Shown in pieces: positions 14,472 through 23,591 of a DNA stretch of 64,000 nt. The translations under genes were made by a program, and so were the position numbers. Numbering within the stretch: the first letter of the stretch is position 1; the number at the start of each line of letters is the position of its first letter. The notes under the pieces are model-generated. The model did no database searches. It saw nothing but the letters and a program-made list of their open reading frames with translations, and was not told where the DNA came from. Source of the stretch: Terriglobia bacterium (lineage in GTDB: Bacteria; Acidobacteriota; Terriglobia; Bryobacterales; Bryobacteraceae); NCBI GenBank assembly GCA_020073445.1, contig JAIQFE010000008.1, forward strand, positions 1 through 64,000, given 5' to 3'.

Positions 14472-14998
14472 AGACCATTACTTTCGTTTTGATGTCTGTG
14501 CTCGCGCTGGGTGCCGATCCCGAATTCAATAAGAATGGCGAGCTGGTGCGCCCCAAGAATTATCGCGAATGGATCTTCCTGAGCTCGGGTGTCGGAATGA
14601 GCTACGGTGCCGGTAACGATCCGTTCACCAACGTATTCGTCGAACCATCGGCCTATCGCAAGTTTGTCGAAACAGGGCGATGGCCGGAGAAGTCCATCTT
14701 TGCTCTCGAGCTTCGAAAACCGGCCACGGAAGGCTCCATCAACAAAGGCGGGCAGTATCAGACCGACTTCATTGCGGTGGAGTTTTCAGTGAAGGACACT
14801 CCCCGCTTTCCAGATGGATGGGGATATTTTGGATTTAACGGTAGCGCGCCGACGGCTAAGGTACTGGGCGCATCGGCCGGCTGCAACGCGTGCCATAGCA
14901 AGAACGCCGCGGTGGAGCATACCTTCGTGCAGTTCTATCCCACGCTGCTCGAAATCGCAATCGCTAAAAAGACCTTGAATCCGTCTTATAAGCCTTAG
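14468..14998 (+). CDS. Cytochrome P460-like secreted heme protein
   Basis: A 176-aa protein with a signal peptide (MKTITFVLMSVLALGAD) and a c-type heme motif C139-N-A-C142-H143 near the C-terminus. YREWIFLSSGVGMSYG is typical of the cytochrome P460/cytochrome c'-beta family. Those proteins bind heme in the periplasm, and some oxidise hydroxylamine or bind NO. Its ATG overlaps the dapD stop as ATGA, so it is coupled to the DAP operon, an unexpected neighbour. Whether it has the P460 Lys-heme crosslink cannot be told from this. Confidence 0.8.
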   Translation: MKTITFVLMSVLALGADPEFNKNGELVRPKNYREWIFLSSGVGMSYGAGNDPFTNVFVEPSAYRKFVETGRWPEKSIFALELRKPATEGSINKGGQYQTDFIAVEFSVKDTPRFPDGWGYFGFNGSAPTAKVLGASAGCNACHSKNAAVEHTFVQFYPTLLEIAIAKKTLNPSYKP

Positions 14999-16089
14999 GC
15001 GTCGCGCAGAACCTGGAGCGTCTGTTCCGCCGATCGCTGCCAAGTGAACCCGCGTGCGCGTTCCCGGCCGGCCTGGGCAAGGCGTTCCTGCAGAGATTCG
15101 TCGTTCATCAGGCGCTCAATCGCCGCAGTGATGCCGTCTTCATTCAGAGGATCGAAGAACAAGGCCGCATCGGCGGCCACTTCGCGCAGCGGCGGAATAT
15201 CGGAACACGCCACCGGAATTCCGGCGGCCATTGCCTCCAGGACCGGCATCCCGAAGCCTTCGAACATCGACGGATACACGAACGCTCGTGCGCGCGCATA
15301 GAGTGAGTAGAGTTCGTCGCGCGGCACCCATCCGGTGATCTGTACGGATTCCCGCAAACCCATTTCGTCGATCTGCCGCTCGATCTCTTCCGCATGGAAG
15401 CCGCGAAGACCCGCCAGGATCAATCGGAAATCGCGCTTCGTGCGACCGTAAGCCCGGATCAGCCGTGGCAGATTCTTATGCGGATGCAGTGTGGAAACGC
15501 ACAACAAATAAGATTCCATGTGCGACCTGTCCAGGCGGGAAAACGCCGGCTCGACGCCGTGCGCGATTACCGTAGCGCGCTCCTTTGGGATGCGGTAGAA
15601 GTGCAGCAGATCGGAGCGGGTGGCTTCCGACACTGCGATCAGACGATCCGACCGGTGCGCCGCCGCCCACAACAGGAATCGCCAGAACGGCAGATCGAAC
15701 CAGCGAAAATACTCCGGGTGGCGTTTGTGTTGGAGGTCGTGGAACACGGTCACCTGGCGGCACGGCGCGAATACCGGCGCGGTGAACCCGGGATTGAACA
15801 GTACATCCAGCCGATAGCGAGCGGCTTCCACCGGCAGCACGATCTGCTCCCACAGGATTCGCGCGGGACGGAAGCGCGCATGGACCGCCTGCGGCTTCCA
15901 GTGAAAGTTCGCCTGTTTCGGAACCAGGTCGGATTGCGTCTCGAGGTTGGTAAAGACCAGATACTCGTTGACCTGGTCGAGTTCCGCTAGCGCAGAGAGA
16001 AGCTCGCGCAAATAAATCTCGGTGCCGCCGACGCCACCGGGAATCAGGTACAGGGCATTGACGCCGATGCGGATCCCGGGGCGCGCCAT
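14995..16089 (-). CDS. Glycosyltransferase family 4
   Basis: A 364-aa GT-B enzyme. The N-terminal domain begins RIGVNALYLIPGGVGGTEIYL, and the C-terminal donor-binding domain has SMFEGFGMPVLEAMAAG, the E-x7-E motif of family GT4, then GIPVACSDIPPLREVAADAA. It uses an activated sugar to extend a glycan on the cytoplasmic face. It is the last gene of the minus-strand glycan run and lies 4 nt after the TPR membrane protein gene. Its last codons overlap the end of the convergent P460 gene by 4 bp. The sugar and acceptor are unknown. Confidence 0.9.
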   Translation of the reverse strand: MARPGIRIGVNALYLIPGGVGGTEIYLRELLSALAELDQVNEYLVFTNLETQSDLVPKQANFHWKPQAVHARFRPARILWEQIVLPVEAARYRLDVLFNPGFTAPVFAPCRQVTVFHDLQHKRHPEYFRWFDLPFWRFLLWAAAHRSDRLIAVSEATRSDLLHFYRIPKERATVIAHGVEPAFSRLDRSHMESYLLCVSTLHPHKNLPRLIRAYGRTKRDFRLILAGLRGFHAEEIERQIDEMGLRESVQITGWVPRDELYSLYARARAFVYPSMFEGFGMPVLEAMAAGIPVACSDIPPLREVAADAALFFDPLNEDGITAAIERLMNDESLQERLAQAGRERARGFTWQRSAEQTLQVLRDA

Positions 16090-16093
16090 GCCG

Positions 16094-17797
16094 CTATTGG
16101 CTCACTCGCGCCAAGGCGTCGCGCGCCACCGAATTCAGAGGATTCAGCGCCAAGGCACGCTGATATTGCGCCGCGGCAGCCGCTTTGTCCCCCTTCGCCT
16201 CGAAGATGTTGCCGCGATACACGAAGGTCATGTCGAAGCTTGGGTCGATCTTTTCGCCGTCGGCCAGCGCCGATAGAGCTTCCTCGAATTTGTTGTGTTT
16301 CGCATACACCATTCCGATTTGCGATTGGACGTGTGCGCTAGGCTGCAGAGTGGCTGATTGCCGCAGCCTCACCAGGGCATCCTGCCAATTGCCGGCACAA
16401 TCGAGAGATAATCCCCAGTCCAGCAGCAAATCGAAGGAAGGCCGATCCAGGCGCGAAGCCGCCTCGAAAGCCTGCGCGGCATCGGCGCAATTTCCGGATT
16501 CGTATAGAGCCGAGGCGAGTTGGAAGTGCGGGCGCCATTTCCGCGGAGATTTGTTGGCAGCGTCCTGCCATAACGCCACGGGATTGGCCCACACGGCGCT
16601 ACGCTGATAGGTCAGTACCGAGCATACCGCCAGGATGGCGGCACCCGCCCACGCCGCCTGCGAGACTTTTAGCCGCCGTAAGAACTCCAGGCACACCAGC
16701 ACCAGGCCCAGGAAAGGCAGATACATTCTCCGCTCCGCGGATACGTCCGCGATCGGAATGAAGGACGAAGTCGGCGCGAGCAGCAACAGAAATACAAGTA
16801 CTCCGAAAGCCGCCAGCGGCCAGCGTTTCCGATAAATCCAAGCCGCTGCCGCCAAAGCCACGAGTGCAAGCAGTCCGAAGATCGCTCCGTGGTCCAGCAG
16901 GCTGTTCGATAGCGCGACGTCCGGATCTATGTTCTGTCCGAAGGGCAGAAAGAATAATCGCACATAGGTCCAGATCACTCGGCATTGGGTGAAGAAGTAG
17001 CTCGCCGGCGTGCGTCCTACCACGCTGAATCCAGCCGTGGAAGCATCTTTCAGTTCACGCCACACCACAAACGCGCCCACAGCCCCGGCCACCGCCAGAA
17101 TCCCGTAGAGCATCCCGTTCTTGCGGAATCCGCCCAGACCCCAGTAATAGTCGGCCAGCAGCAGGAGCGCCGCGAGCGTCAGGGTGTGCTCCTTGGTGCT
17201 GATCGCCCCGGCGAAGAGCATCGCGATCGCCGCGGCTCTCAGGACTGTCATCGATTCCGCGCGCCGGTAAAGGAAGACCGCGAACGCCGACATATAGAGC
17301 AGGACGCTGAGAACCTCTGAACGGCTCGCGACATACGCAACCGACTCGGCCTGCAGCGGGTGCAGCAGGAAAAGGCCGCCGGCAATCACGCCCAGGATGT
17401 TCCGCGCGCTTCCGGTTGTCCCACTCAATTCCACCAGCCGTGCGGCGATCAGTGTAATCACCAGCGATCCGAGAAAATGCAGAAACACATTCGTCAGATG
17501 ATACGTTTCCGGGTCGATTCCACTCGACCGGAAATTCAGCCAGTAGCTGAAATACAGAAGTGGCCGCAGGCCCGTGACCCAGGTCCGGAAGGGCATCTGC
17601 GCGGCGCTGGGGTCCATGAAGGGCAGATAACGATCGTCCAGAACAAACGCGCCGCTGAGCGCCGGACCATACACTTCGAATACGGCGATTAAACCTGCCA
17701 GAGCGGCCGCCCAGGGCCACCATACCCGCTTCGGCTTGTGCATTTCCGCAACAGCGGGCGTTTTTTCAACGCGCTGCTGGCGTTTGGATCTCTTCAT
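16094..17797 (-). CDS. TMTC-like polytopic membrane protein with TPR repeats
   Basis: 567 aa. About ten transmembrane segments fill residues 28-410. The first extramembrane loop contains GAFVLDDRYL, an acidic DD of the kind seen in GT-C enzymes, and an LHPLQAESVAYVASRSEVLS segment typical of TMTC-like proteins. TPR units follow from about 420 (WRPHFQLASALYESGNCADAAQAFEAA and two more). Such proteins are thought to transfer sugars from lipid carriers. It sits between a DUF2304 gene and a GT4 gene in a glycan operon. Acceptor and sugar are unknown. Confidence 0.75.
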   Translation of the reverse strand: MKRSKRQQRVEKTPAVAEMHKPKRVWWPWAAALAGLIAVFEVYGPALSGAFVLDDRYLPFMDPSAAQMPFRTWVTGLRPLLYFSYWLNFRSSGIDPETYHLTNVFLHFLGSLVITLIAARLVELSGTTGSARNILGVIAGGLFLLHPLQAESVAYVASRSEVLSVLLYMSAFAVFLYRRAESMTVLRAAAIAMLFAGAISTKEHTLTLAALLLLADYYWGLGGFRKNGMLYGILAVAGAVGAFVVWRELKDASTAGFSVVGRTPASYFFTQCRVIWTYVRLFFLPFGQNIDPDVALSNSLLDHGAIFGLLALVALAAAAWIYRKRWPLAAFGVLVFLLLLAPTSSFIPIADVSAERRMYLPFLGLVLVCLEFLRRLKVSQAAWAGAAILAVCSVLTYQRSAVWANPVALWQDAANKSPRKWRPHFQLASALYESGNCADAAQAFEAASRLDRPSFDLLLDWGLSLDCAGNWQDALVRLRQSATLQPSAHVQSQIGMVYAKHNKFEEALSALADGEKIDPSFDMTFVYRGNIFEAKGDKAAAAAQYQRALALNPLNSVARDALARVSQ

Positions 17798-17798
17798 T

Positions 17799-18155
17799 TC
17801 AAAGCTTCTTGTTTTGGTTCAAGGCATCCAGCCGAAATTCGAGAATCGCCACCTGCTGCGCCAGAGTAATGCTGGAGTCCTTGAGCCCCGAAATTCGCAG
17901 CGAAAGACGGTATAGGACAACCAGAAAGGCAGCGCCCGCGATCATCGCCAGGGCAATGAAGCTGTCCGAAATCCCGAGCGCCGCCGCCATCCAATCGTCC
18001 AGGGTCCTCCAGCGCGCCAGTATCAGCAGCACGGCGCCCGCCAGCAGCCAGCTCACGGAATATTCGACACGAATATGCGCGCGTCGAACCGAGCTGAGCA
18101 CCCACACGATCAGCACCACGCTGAAGACGGCCACCACGTCAAAGAGCCGATCCAT
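17799..18155 (-). CDS. DUF2304 family membrane protein
   Basis: 118 aa with three hydrophobic segments (about 7-24, 36-50, 65-85) and a C-terminal coiled coil (KDSSITLAQQVAILEFRLDAL), the layout of DUF2304 proteins. These usually sit next to GT2 polyprenyl-phosphate glycosyltransferases and are thought to assist them in the membrane. Here it lies 12 nt after such a gene (18168-18911) and 1 nt before the TMTC-like gene. Confidence 0.8.
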   Translation of the reverse strand: MDRLFDVVAVFSVVLIVWVLSSVRRAHIRVEYSVSWLLAGAVLLILARWRTLDDWMAAALGISDSFIALAMIAGAAFLVVLYRLSLRISGLKDSSITLAQQVAILEFRLDALNQNKKL

Positions 18156-18167
18156 AGAGTCTCCCGT

Positions 18168-18911
18168 TCACCTTTTTCGTCCTTCGAATTTCAGGACGTT
18201 CACAAACACACCTAATAGCACGTGGATCATGTAGTACAGCGATTTCACCGCGGTGATGGTACTGCGGCCCGTGCGCCGCGGCCGAAACCGGCAGGGCACT
18301 TCCACGAACCGGAAGCGTTTGCGTTGCAGCACCACCAGAGCTTCGATTTCCGGATACTCCAGGGGGAACGTGGCGGAAAACAGCTCCAACGCCCTGCGAT
18401 TGACGCCCACGTATCCGGACGTTGGATCGCGCACGGGCCGCCCCAGGATCGGACGCAGCACTGCTCGAAAAAACAGGATGCCGGCCGCACGCAACACATT
18501 GGTATGCGTTCCATTGTCGTCCACGAAACGCGATCCGATCACCATTTCGCAGTCGCCCTTCTCCAGCGCTGCGAGGACGGTAGGAATATCGCTAGGATCG
18601 TGCTGCCCGTCGCCGTCGACGCGGATCACGTAATCGTAGCCGAGTTCGTACGCCAGACGATATCCGGCTTGGACGCAGCCTCCCAGCCCCAAATGATGCG
18701 GCAGGGCCAGCACTTGCGCGCCGGCGCCCTGGGCCTGACTGCGCGTGGCATCCCTGGAACAATCGTCCACCACTAGAATCGGTGTGCCTGGCACGGCGGA
18801 GCGAACCTCCGCCACCACGCCCGCAACCGCGCCTTCTTCGTTGAACGCGGGAATCAGGACCAGCAGCCGCTTGGCAGGCGGATTTACGGCCTGATTCGCT
18901 GCCGGGGTCAC
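18168..18911 (-). CDS. GT2 glycosyltransferase (DPM1-like)
   Basis: 247 aa. The GT-A core begins VLIPAFNEEGAVAGVV, then ILVVDDCSRDATRSQA and VIRVDGDGQHDPSDIP, which holds the DxD-like metal site. GSRFVDDNGT and RDPTSGYVGVNRRALEL match the dolichyl/polyprenyl-phosphate glycosyltransferase group. It probably makes a polyprenyl-phosphate sugar used by the GT-C-like protein nearby. It has no C-terminal TM pair. Its ATG overlaps the upstream GT2 stop by 4 nt. Confidence 0.88.
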   Translation of the reverse strand: MTPAANQAVNPPAKRLLVLIPAFNEEGAVAGVVAEVRSAVPGTPILVVDDCSRDATRSQAQGAGAQVLALPHHLGLGGCVQAGYRLAYELGYDYVIRVDGDGQHDPSDIPTVLAALEKGDCEMVIGSRFVDDNGTHTNVLRAAGILFFRAVLRPILGRPVRDPTSGYVGVNRRALELFSATFPLEYPEIEALVVLQRKRFRFVEVPCRFRPRRTGRSTITAVKSLYYMIHVLLGVFVNVLKFEGRKR

Positions 18912-20014
18912 AGCGCTGCCACCTGCCGGACCGTGATCGAGTGGCGCTGAAGCAGAGCGCGGAATTCACTGGGTGTGATTCGCCGCGTAGCCCGGATGCG
19001 ACGGCGGGCCGACAGCAGCGCCGGCAAACGAAACAACGCAGCGAGATTGGCCCGGACCACCAGCCATGGCAGCATCGCCGCCGAATGGCCTTCGTCTCGA
19101 TATTCCGCCGTCTTGCCGTGACCGGACATCAGCGCCGCCACGTGCCAAAAGTAACGCACGATTGACGCGAACGGCGCCGCCCACAACATGCGTGCAGGGA
19201 AGTCCTTCACGATTGTGTACAACCGGTTCCGCTCCACGTAGTAAGCCTTGAGTGGCGATGCGCGCCCGGCCGAATGCGAGTAACGATGCTCCACGATGGC
19301 GCCCGGTACATAGCGGCAGCCCCAGCCGGCCCACTGCGCCCGCAGGCCCAGGTCGGTGTCCTCGCAATACAAAAAGAAGCTTTCGTCAAAGAGTCCGATT
19401 TTTTCCAGCATGGCGCGGCGGTACAACGCAGCCGAACCGCTCGGAAAGAGAACATCGTTCGCGTTTGTCAAATGGGCCGGAGGCGCCCCGTGGCCGCGTT
19501 GTTTACTCGATCCATCGGAGGCGATCAACATGCCCGCCGAATCGAGCGTTCCGGTCCCGGCCAGCCGAACTTCAGACGCGAACATTCCTGTCACAGGGTG
19601 CGCTTCCGCGTCTGCCAGAAGCGTTTCGAGCCAGCGCGGGTCGGCCACTGCGTCGTCATTGAGCGTCGCCAGGTAAGGAGCGGCTGAGGCGCGAAAAGCC
19701 TGATTCACGGCGGCGCCGAAGCCGACATTGCGTTGATTCGCGATCACGCGAACGCGAGGGGAAGTATGCGAACTGGACGCCTGCACGCGCCCCGTTCCGC
19801 TGTTGTCGATCACCACCACTTCGAACTCGTCCACAGTTTGCGATTCCAGCGCCCGCAGGCACGCCTCCAGCACCTCGCCGGCGGCCAGTGTCGGCACGGC
19901 TACCGTGACTTTCGGAGCCCGCACAGGGCCGGTGCGGCCCTCCACCCTTTCAGAAACCGGTTCTAGTCCGGCCGCGCCAGGCTCCGTTGTGCGGGCGAAC
20001 TCCTTGGGACGCAA
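18908..20014 (-). CDS. GT2 glycosyltransferase, rhamnosyltransferase-like
   Basis: 368 aa; the first 35 residues are a variable extension. The GT-A fold starts at KVTVAVPTLAAGEVLEACL; VVVIDNSGTG, NQRNVGFGAAVNQAF and YLATLNDDAVADP are signatures of the WbbL/RfbN-type group of GT2. SFFLYCEDTDLGLRAQWAGW carries the catalytic ED motif. It lies 9 nt downstream of ttcA and is coupled to the DPM1-like gene. The donor sugar is not deducible with certainty. Confidence 0.88.
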   Translation of the reverse strand: MRPKEFARTTEPGAAGLEPVSERVEGRTGPVRAPKVTVAVPTLAAGEVLEACLRALESQTVDEFEVVVIDNSGTGRVQASSSHTSPRVRVIANQRNVGFGAAVNQAFRASAAPYLATLNDDAVADPRWLETLLADAEAHPVTGMFASEVRLAGTGTLDSAGMLIASDGSSKQRGHGAPPAHLTNANDVLFPSGSAALYRRAMLEKIGLFDESFFLYCEDTDLGLRAQWAGWGCRYVPGAIVEHRYSHSAGRASPLKAYYVERNRLYTIVKDFPARMLWAAPFASIVRYFWHVAALMSGHGKTAEYRDEGHSAAMLPWLVVRANLAALFRLPALLSARRRIRATRRITPSEFRALLQRHSITVRQVAAL

Positions 20015-20023
20015 GAAATGATT

Positions 20024-20809
20024 TTAACGTACAACCACGAGTGGATTCGTCTCTTCAGGCGTTTCCACTGGCCCATCGTCAGGCAGATACCGCGTGTCGA
20101 GAAGGCGGTCCGTCTGAATGTTGCCCATAGCCGAAAGCAGCGATTCTTTCAGGCGTGGATGCTCTTTTTCCAGCTCGCCCAAAATATCGCGCAGAGAGCG
20201 TCGAACGGTCCCGGTCTTTTGGGAGCACCCGCAAGGAATCACCGGCGCACCCAGTGATTCGGCGAAGCGCGTGGTGATGTCCTCGGTCACGAATACCAGC
20301 GGCCGGATGAGCCGGAAGTCCTTCTTGCTGGACCACGTCACCGGGGGCAGGGCGCTGATCCGTCCAGTAAACAGCGCATTGCGCAGGAACGATTCGCAAA
20401 GATCGTCAGCCGTGTGGCCAAATGCGATAACGTTGGCTCCCAGCTCGCGAGCGATCTGATACACGGCTCGGCGGCGGAAGCGGCTGCACAAATCGCACCC
20501 ATGATCCGGTTGCTCGTCGATCAGGCGGATCGACGGATTGTCGGTATGGTAAGTCCAATCGATTCCACGAGACTTCAGATACTCGCCCATCGGCTCGATC
20601 GGACGCAGGAATTTGCCCTGCTCGACGGTGAAGGCGCAGACCGTGAACTGTATGGGGGCGCGGTCGCGAAGCAGCACCAGCGCTTCCAGCATGGTGAGCG
20701 AATCCTTGCCGCCGGAGAGAGCCACAGCCACGCGATCGCCGTCGCGAATCATCTTGAAACGCGTGACGGCCTCGCCGACCTTGCGCAGAAGTGTTTTTTC
20801 CAGATCCAA
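20024..20809 (-). CDS. ttcA: tRNA 2-thiocytidine synthetase TtcA
   Basis: 261 aa. The PP-loop SGGKDS (about residues 33-38) binds ATP, CDLCSRFRRRAVYQIA provides two Cys of the iron-sulfur cluster and PCGCSQKTGTVRR the third. GANVIAFGHTADDLCESFL is also typical. TtcA thiolates cytidine 32 of some tRNAs in the cytoplasm. It sits inside a run of glycan genes, 9 nt before a glycosyltransferase and 7 nt after a methyltransferase gene, so it is likely cotranscribed with them. Confidence 0.9.
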   Translation of the reverse strand: MDLEKTLLRKVGEAVTRFKMIRDGDRVAVALSGGKDSLTMLEALVLLRDRAPIQFTVCAFTVEQGKFLRPIEPMGEYLKSRGIDWTYHTDNPSIRLIDEQPDHGCDLCSRFRRRAVYQIARELGANVIAFGHTADDLCESFLRNALFTGRISALPPVTWSSKKDFRLIRPLVFVTEDITTRFAESLGAPVIPCGCSQKTGTVRRSLRDILGELEKEHPRLKESLLSAMGNIQTDRLLDTRYLPDDGPVETPEETNPLVVVR

Positions 20810-20816
20810 GTCTCTA

Positions 20817-21422
20817 TTATCGCTTCCAGAGCTCCGAAACCACTAACCCGCCGCGCGAATGGCTGGCGCCGGTCAGCCGGAATCCATGGGATTGCAGGAT
20901 CGGCCGGTGATCTGCCAGCTTGCGCGTCTTGAGCCCGGTTGTGATCCCGAAAAACAGGTATAACGCGCGCACCAGCAGCCGCGCGGGGATGTTGGCAGTG
21001 CGGAATTCCGACACGATCCACTGCACCCCGGGCTTGGCTGCGTCCGCTACTCGCGCGATTAACGCCTCCAGCTCATTGGGCCCGAAGCAGTCGAAGAAGA
21101 AATGCGTCGCAATCAGATCGTATTCGTCGCGGGGCAGGTCGAGCGTCCGGGCGTCGGCCTGCTGATAGTTCACCCGGTCGGCGCCCGCCTTCTGCCGAGC
21201 CAGTTCCAGCATGCGGCGGCTCAAATCCACGTAGTCCGCGCGCACATCCGAATGTCTCCGCAGCAATTCCCGCAAGAATCGCCCGTCCCCATCGCCCAGC
21301 ACCAGCGCCCGCCGCGCATTTCCGAGCTGAGGCAGAAACCAGCGGCGCCGCCGCTCCAGGGTGCGACCCATCCCCAGCCGTTCGATCCACCAATAGTGCG
21401 GAGCGATCAGATCGCAATTCAT
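20817..21422 (-). CDS. Class I SAM-dependent methyltransferase
   Basis: 201 aa from ATG 21422, which overlaps the upstream membrane protein stop as ATGA; the longer open frame reaching 22193 is a shadow of that gene. The Rossmann SAM site is ALVLGDGDGRFLRELL (about 39-54), with YVDLS after strand 2 and an LIATHFFFDCF motif IV. The C-terminal part ends GGLVVSELWKR. The substrate is unknown; small methyltransferases like this often act on quinones, lipids or glycans. Confidence 0.8.
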   Translation of the reverse strand: MNCDLIAPHYWWIERLGMGRTLERRRRWFLPQLGNARRALVLGDGDGRFLRELLRRHSDVRADYVDLSRRMLELARQKAGADRVNYQQADARTLDLPRDEYDLIATHFFFDCFGPNELEALIARVADAAKPGVQWIVSEFRTANIPARLLVRALYLFFGITTGLKTRKLADHRPILQSHGFRLTGASHSRGGLVVSELWKR

Positions 21423-22207
21423 CCGATCATCCCGGCCACCGGCAGGAACACGATCGGCGTCAGCAGAACAACGTCCGCCAGGACCCGCAGTGCCTCCGTC
21501 GAGTAGCGCCCGCGCAAGCGGTCGAGCAGGACCAGGCCCAGCGCGCCCGCGGTTTCCGCTCCGCCCAAAACAGGTCTGTGATTCTGCAGCAGGCAGGCTG
21601 CGATCAACGCCACCAGTCCCGCCGCGGCGATTACCGATGGCCGCAGCTGGCGCCCATGTTCCCAGTCGTCGATGGCCACGCAGTTCATCCAGCACAGGCA
21701 GGAGAAGAGCAGGATCGCTAGAACATCGCTGGTGGTCTGCACTCCGGGCCATGCGGCCAGCGAGGCTCCCAACCCAAACAGCACGGCGACCGCGGATTCC
21801 TTGGATCCGGTGTGCCGCAACAAGCCGGGCGCAAGATGGACTGCCGCCAGATAGAGGGCCGTGCCTGACGCGACTGCGAGCCCTTCCACGAACAGCGGTC
21901 CTGGCAGCCGGCTCCAGGCTAGCCAACCACCCGCTCCGAGCGCTGCGATCCACACCGGCAATACCGCGCGCCAATGCCGGCGGTAGAACTGGTGGCGAGG
22001 TTGCTCGGCTGTTCCGGGCATCCCGCGCCAGGCGTCCAACGTGCGGTCCGCGACGTAGATCAGCCACACGGCCAGTGCCAGCAGGGCCGCCGGGAGCGTC
22101 CCCAAACTGCCATGAAAGCAGCGGACAAAGAGAAGCTGCCACAGTAACGCCACGATAGGCGCGTCCAGGCTTAAGAGGTTCGGCCATAGCCACGGCCGCG
22201 AGTGCAT
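21419..22207 (-). CDS. Polytopic membrane protein, possibly UbiA-like
   Basis: 262 aa with seven or eight hydrophobic segments. YVADRTLDAWRG in the first cytoplasmic loop and MNCVAIDDWEHGR in the middle are acidic motifs in the places where UbiA-type prenyltransferases carry their Asp-rich sites, but they are not the classical NDxxD form, so the family is uncertain. It is first in the minus-strand operon that continues through a methyltransferase, ttcA and glycosyltransferases. Confidence 0.5.
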   Translation of the reverse strand: MHSRPWLWPNLLSLDAPIVALLWQLLFVRCFHGSLGTLPAALLALAVWLIYVADRTLDAWRGMPGTAEQPRHQFYRRHWRAVLPVWIAALGAGGWLAWSRLPGPLFVEGLAVASGTALYLAAVHLAPGLLRHTGSKESAVAVLFGLGASLAAWPGVQTTSDVLAILLFSCLCWMNCVAIDDWEHGRQLRPSVIAAAGLVALIAACLLQNHRPVLGGAETAGALGLVLLDRLRGRYSTEALRVLADVVLLTPIVFLPVAGMIG

Positions 22208-22281
22208 ACCCCTATTATGAATCCACGATTCGGCTGAGGTATTTTTCGGGAACTAAATCTCGCTTTCCCCGTCTTTCTCTC

Positions 22282-23589
22282 GTGAAACGCATACTTGCGG
22301 TATCCATCACGTGCCTGGCGGAAGCCTTCGCCCAGGCTCCCGGGACTTCGCCGAGCCTGACTGCGACCGTTCAGACATATTGCGTAGGCTGCCACAACCA
22401 GAACGGCGCCCAGGCAGGTCTGGCAATCGACAAACTCAATCCGGACCAGGTATCCGCGGATGCTGCCTCGTGGGAAAAGGTGCTTCGGCAGCTTCGAGCG
22501 CGCACCATGCCTCCGGTCGGCTCGCCACGGCCGAATCAAGCGGCCTATGAATCTGTAGTCTCGTCGCTTGCGGCGGCTTTGGATCGTGGCGTCCCGCTCA
22601 AACCAAAACCTGGCGATGCCGAAATTGCCACTCGGCTGGCGGCGCTGCTGTGGAATGGTCCTCCCGATCAGCAGCTCCTCGACGCAGCCAAATCGGGCCG
22701 CCTGAAGGATCCGGCTGTGCTGGAACAACAAATCCGGCGCATGCTGTCCGACGCCCGGTCGAAAGCCTTGGTCGACGGTTTCTTCGGCCCGTGGCTGCAG
22801 TTGGATCGCTTGGCCGACGTGAAGCCGGATCCGCAAGTATTTCCGGATTTCGACGAGCCTTTGCGACAAGCGCTCCGCCAGGAAACCGGCCTGTTCATTG
22901 AAAGCCAGTTGCGCGATGACCGCGATCCGCTCGAACTCTGGTCGGCCAACTACACCTATGTGAATGAACGCCTGGCCCGCCATTATGGCATCCCCAACAT
23001 ATCCGGGTCCGAATTTCGCAGGGTCCCGTCTCCAGGTCCGGAGCGCGCAGGCTTGCTGGGTCAGGGCAGCATCCTTACTTTCACTTCCCACACCGATACA
23101 AGCGCCATCATGGGCGAGCCGGCGGCCTCGCCGGCCACGCGAGGAAGATGGATTCGGACGCATTTCCTGGGCGTGAATCCGCCCCCTCCTTTTAACAATA
23201 ACTTTTCCCGGCAAAAAGGAATGCCGCTCGCCAAGCAAACCAGAGGACTTCCGGCATCTCCCTGCACCAATTGCCATCGAAACTTCTTTCCGCTGGGCTA
23301 TGGGCTCGAGAATTTCGATCCGCTCGGACGATGGCGAACGGTAGACGGTACGGATCCTGTGGATGCCTCGGGGGCGATGGTCGATGGCACACCGTTCAAT
23401 GGAGCCGCCGAACTCCGCAAAGCACTGTTCGAACGCAGCGACGCTTTCCGCAACACCCTTACCGAGCGGCTGCTCGCATACGCCGTTAAGGGCCAGCCCG
23501 ACATGCCCACCGTTCGAGCCGTGCTGCGCGAGGCGAAACCCAAGAACTACCGATGGTCTGCCCTGATCGCGGGGATTGTGACCAGGTAG
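22282..23589 (+). CDS. DUF1592/DUF1588/DUF1585 cytochrome c protein, short form
   Basis: 435 aa from GTG 22282 with a signal peptide ending near AFAQ. The N-terminal YCVGCHNQ is a heme c site and a second, ASPCTNCHRNFFPLGYGLENFD, is in the DUF1588 part. QVFPDFDEPLRQALRQET...NYTYVNERLARHYGI is DUF1592, and TERLLAYAVKGQPDMPTVR the DUF1585 end. Planctomycete and acidobacterial members are usually much longer; here the N-terminal part between the first heme and DUF1592 is reduced to about 100 residues. Periplasmic; function unknown. Confidence 0.8.
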   Translation: MKRILAVSITCLAEAFAQAPGTSPSLTATVQTYCVGCHNQNGAQAGLAIDKLNPDQVSADAASWEKVLRQLRARTMPPVGSPRPNQAAYESVVSSLAAALDRGVPLKPKPGDAEIATRLAALLWNGPPDQQLLDAAKSGRLKDPAVLEQQIRRMLSDARSKALVDGFFGPWLQLDRLADVKPDPQVFPDFDEPLRQALRQETGLFIESQLRDDRDPLELWSANYTYVNERLARHYGIPNISGSEFRRVPSPGPERAGLLGQGSILTFTSHTDTSAIMGEPAASPATRGRWIRTHFLGVNPPPPFNNNFSRQKGMPLAKQTRGLPASPCTNCHRNFFPLGYGLENFDPLGRWRTVDGTDPVDASGAMVDGTPFNGAAELRKALFERSDAFRNTLTERLLAYAVKGQPDMPTVRAVLREAKPKNYRWSALIAGIVTR

Positions 23590-23591
23590 CC

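Noticed and set aside
20817-22193. 458-codon fusion of methyltransferase with an upstream domain
   Set aside because: The first 257 codons are a shadow of the membrane protein gene in another frame; ATG 21422 overlaps that gene's stop as ATGA.
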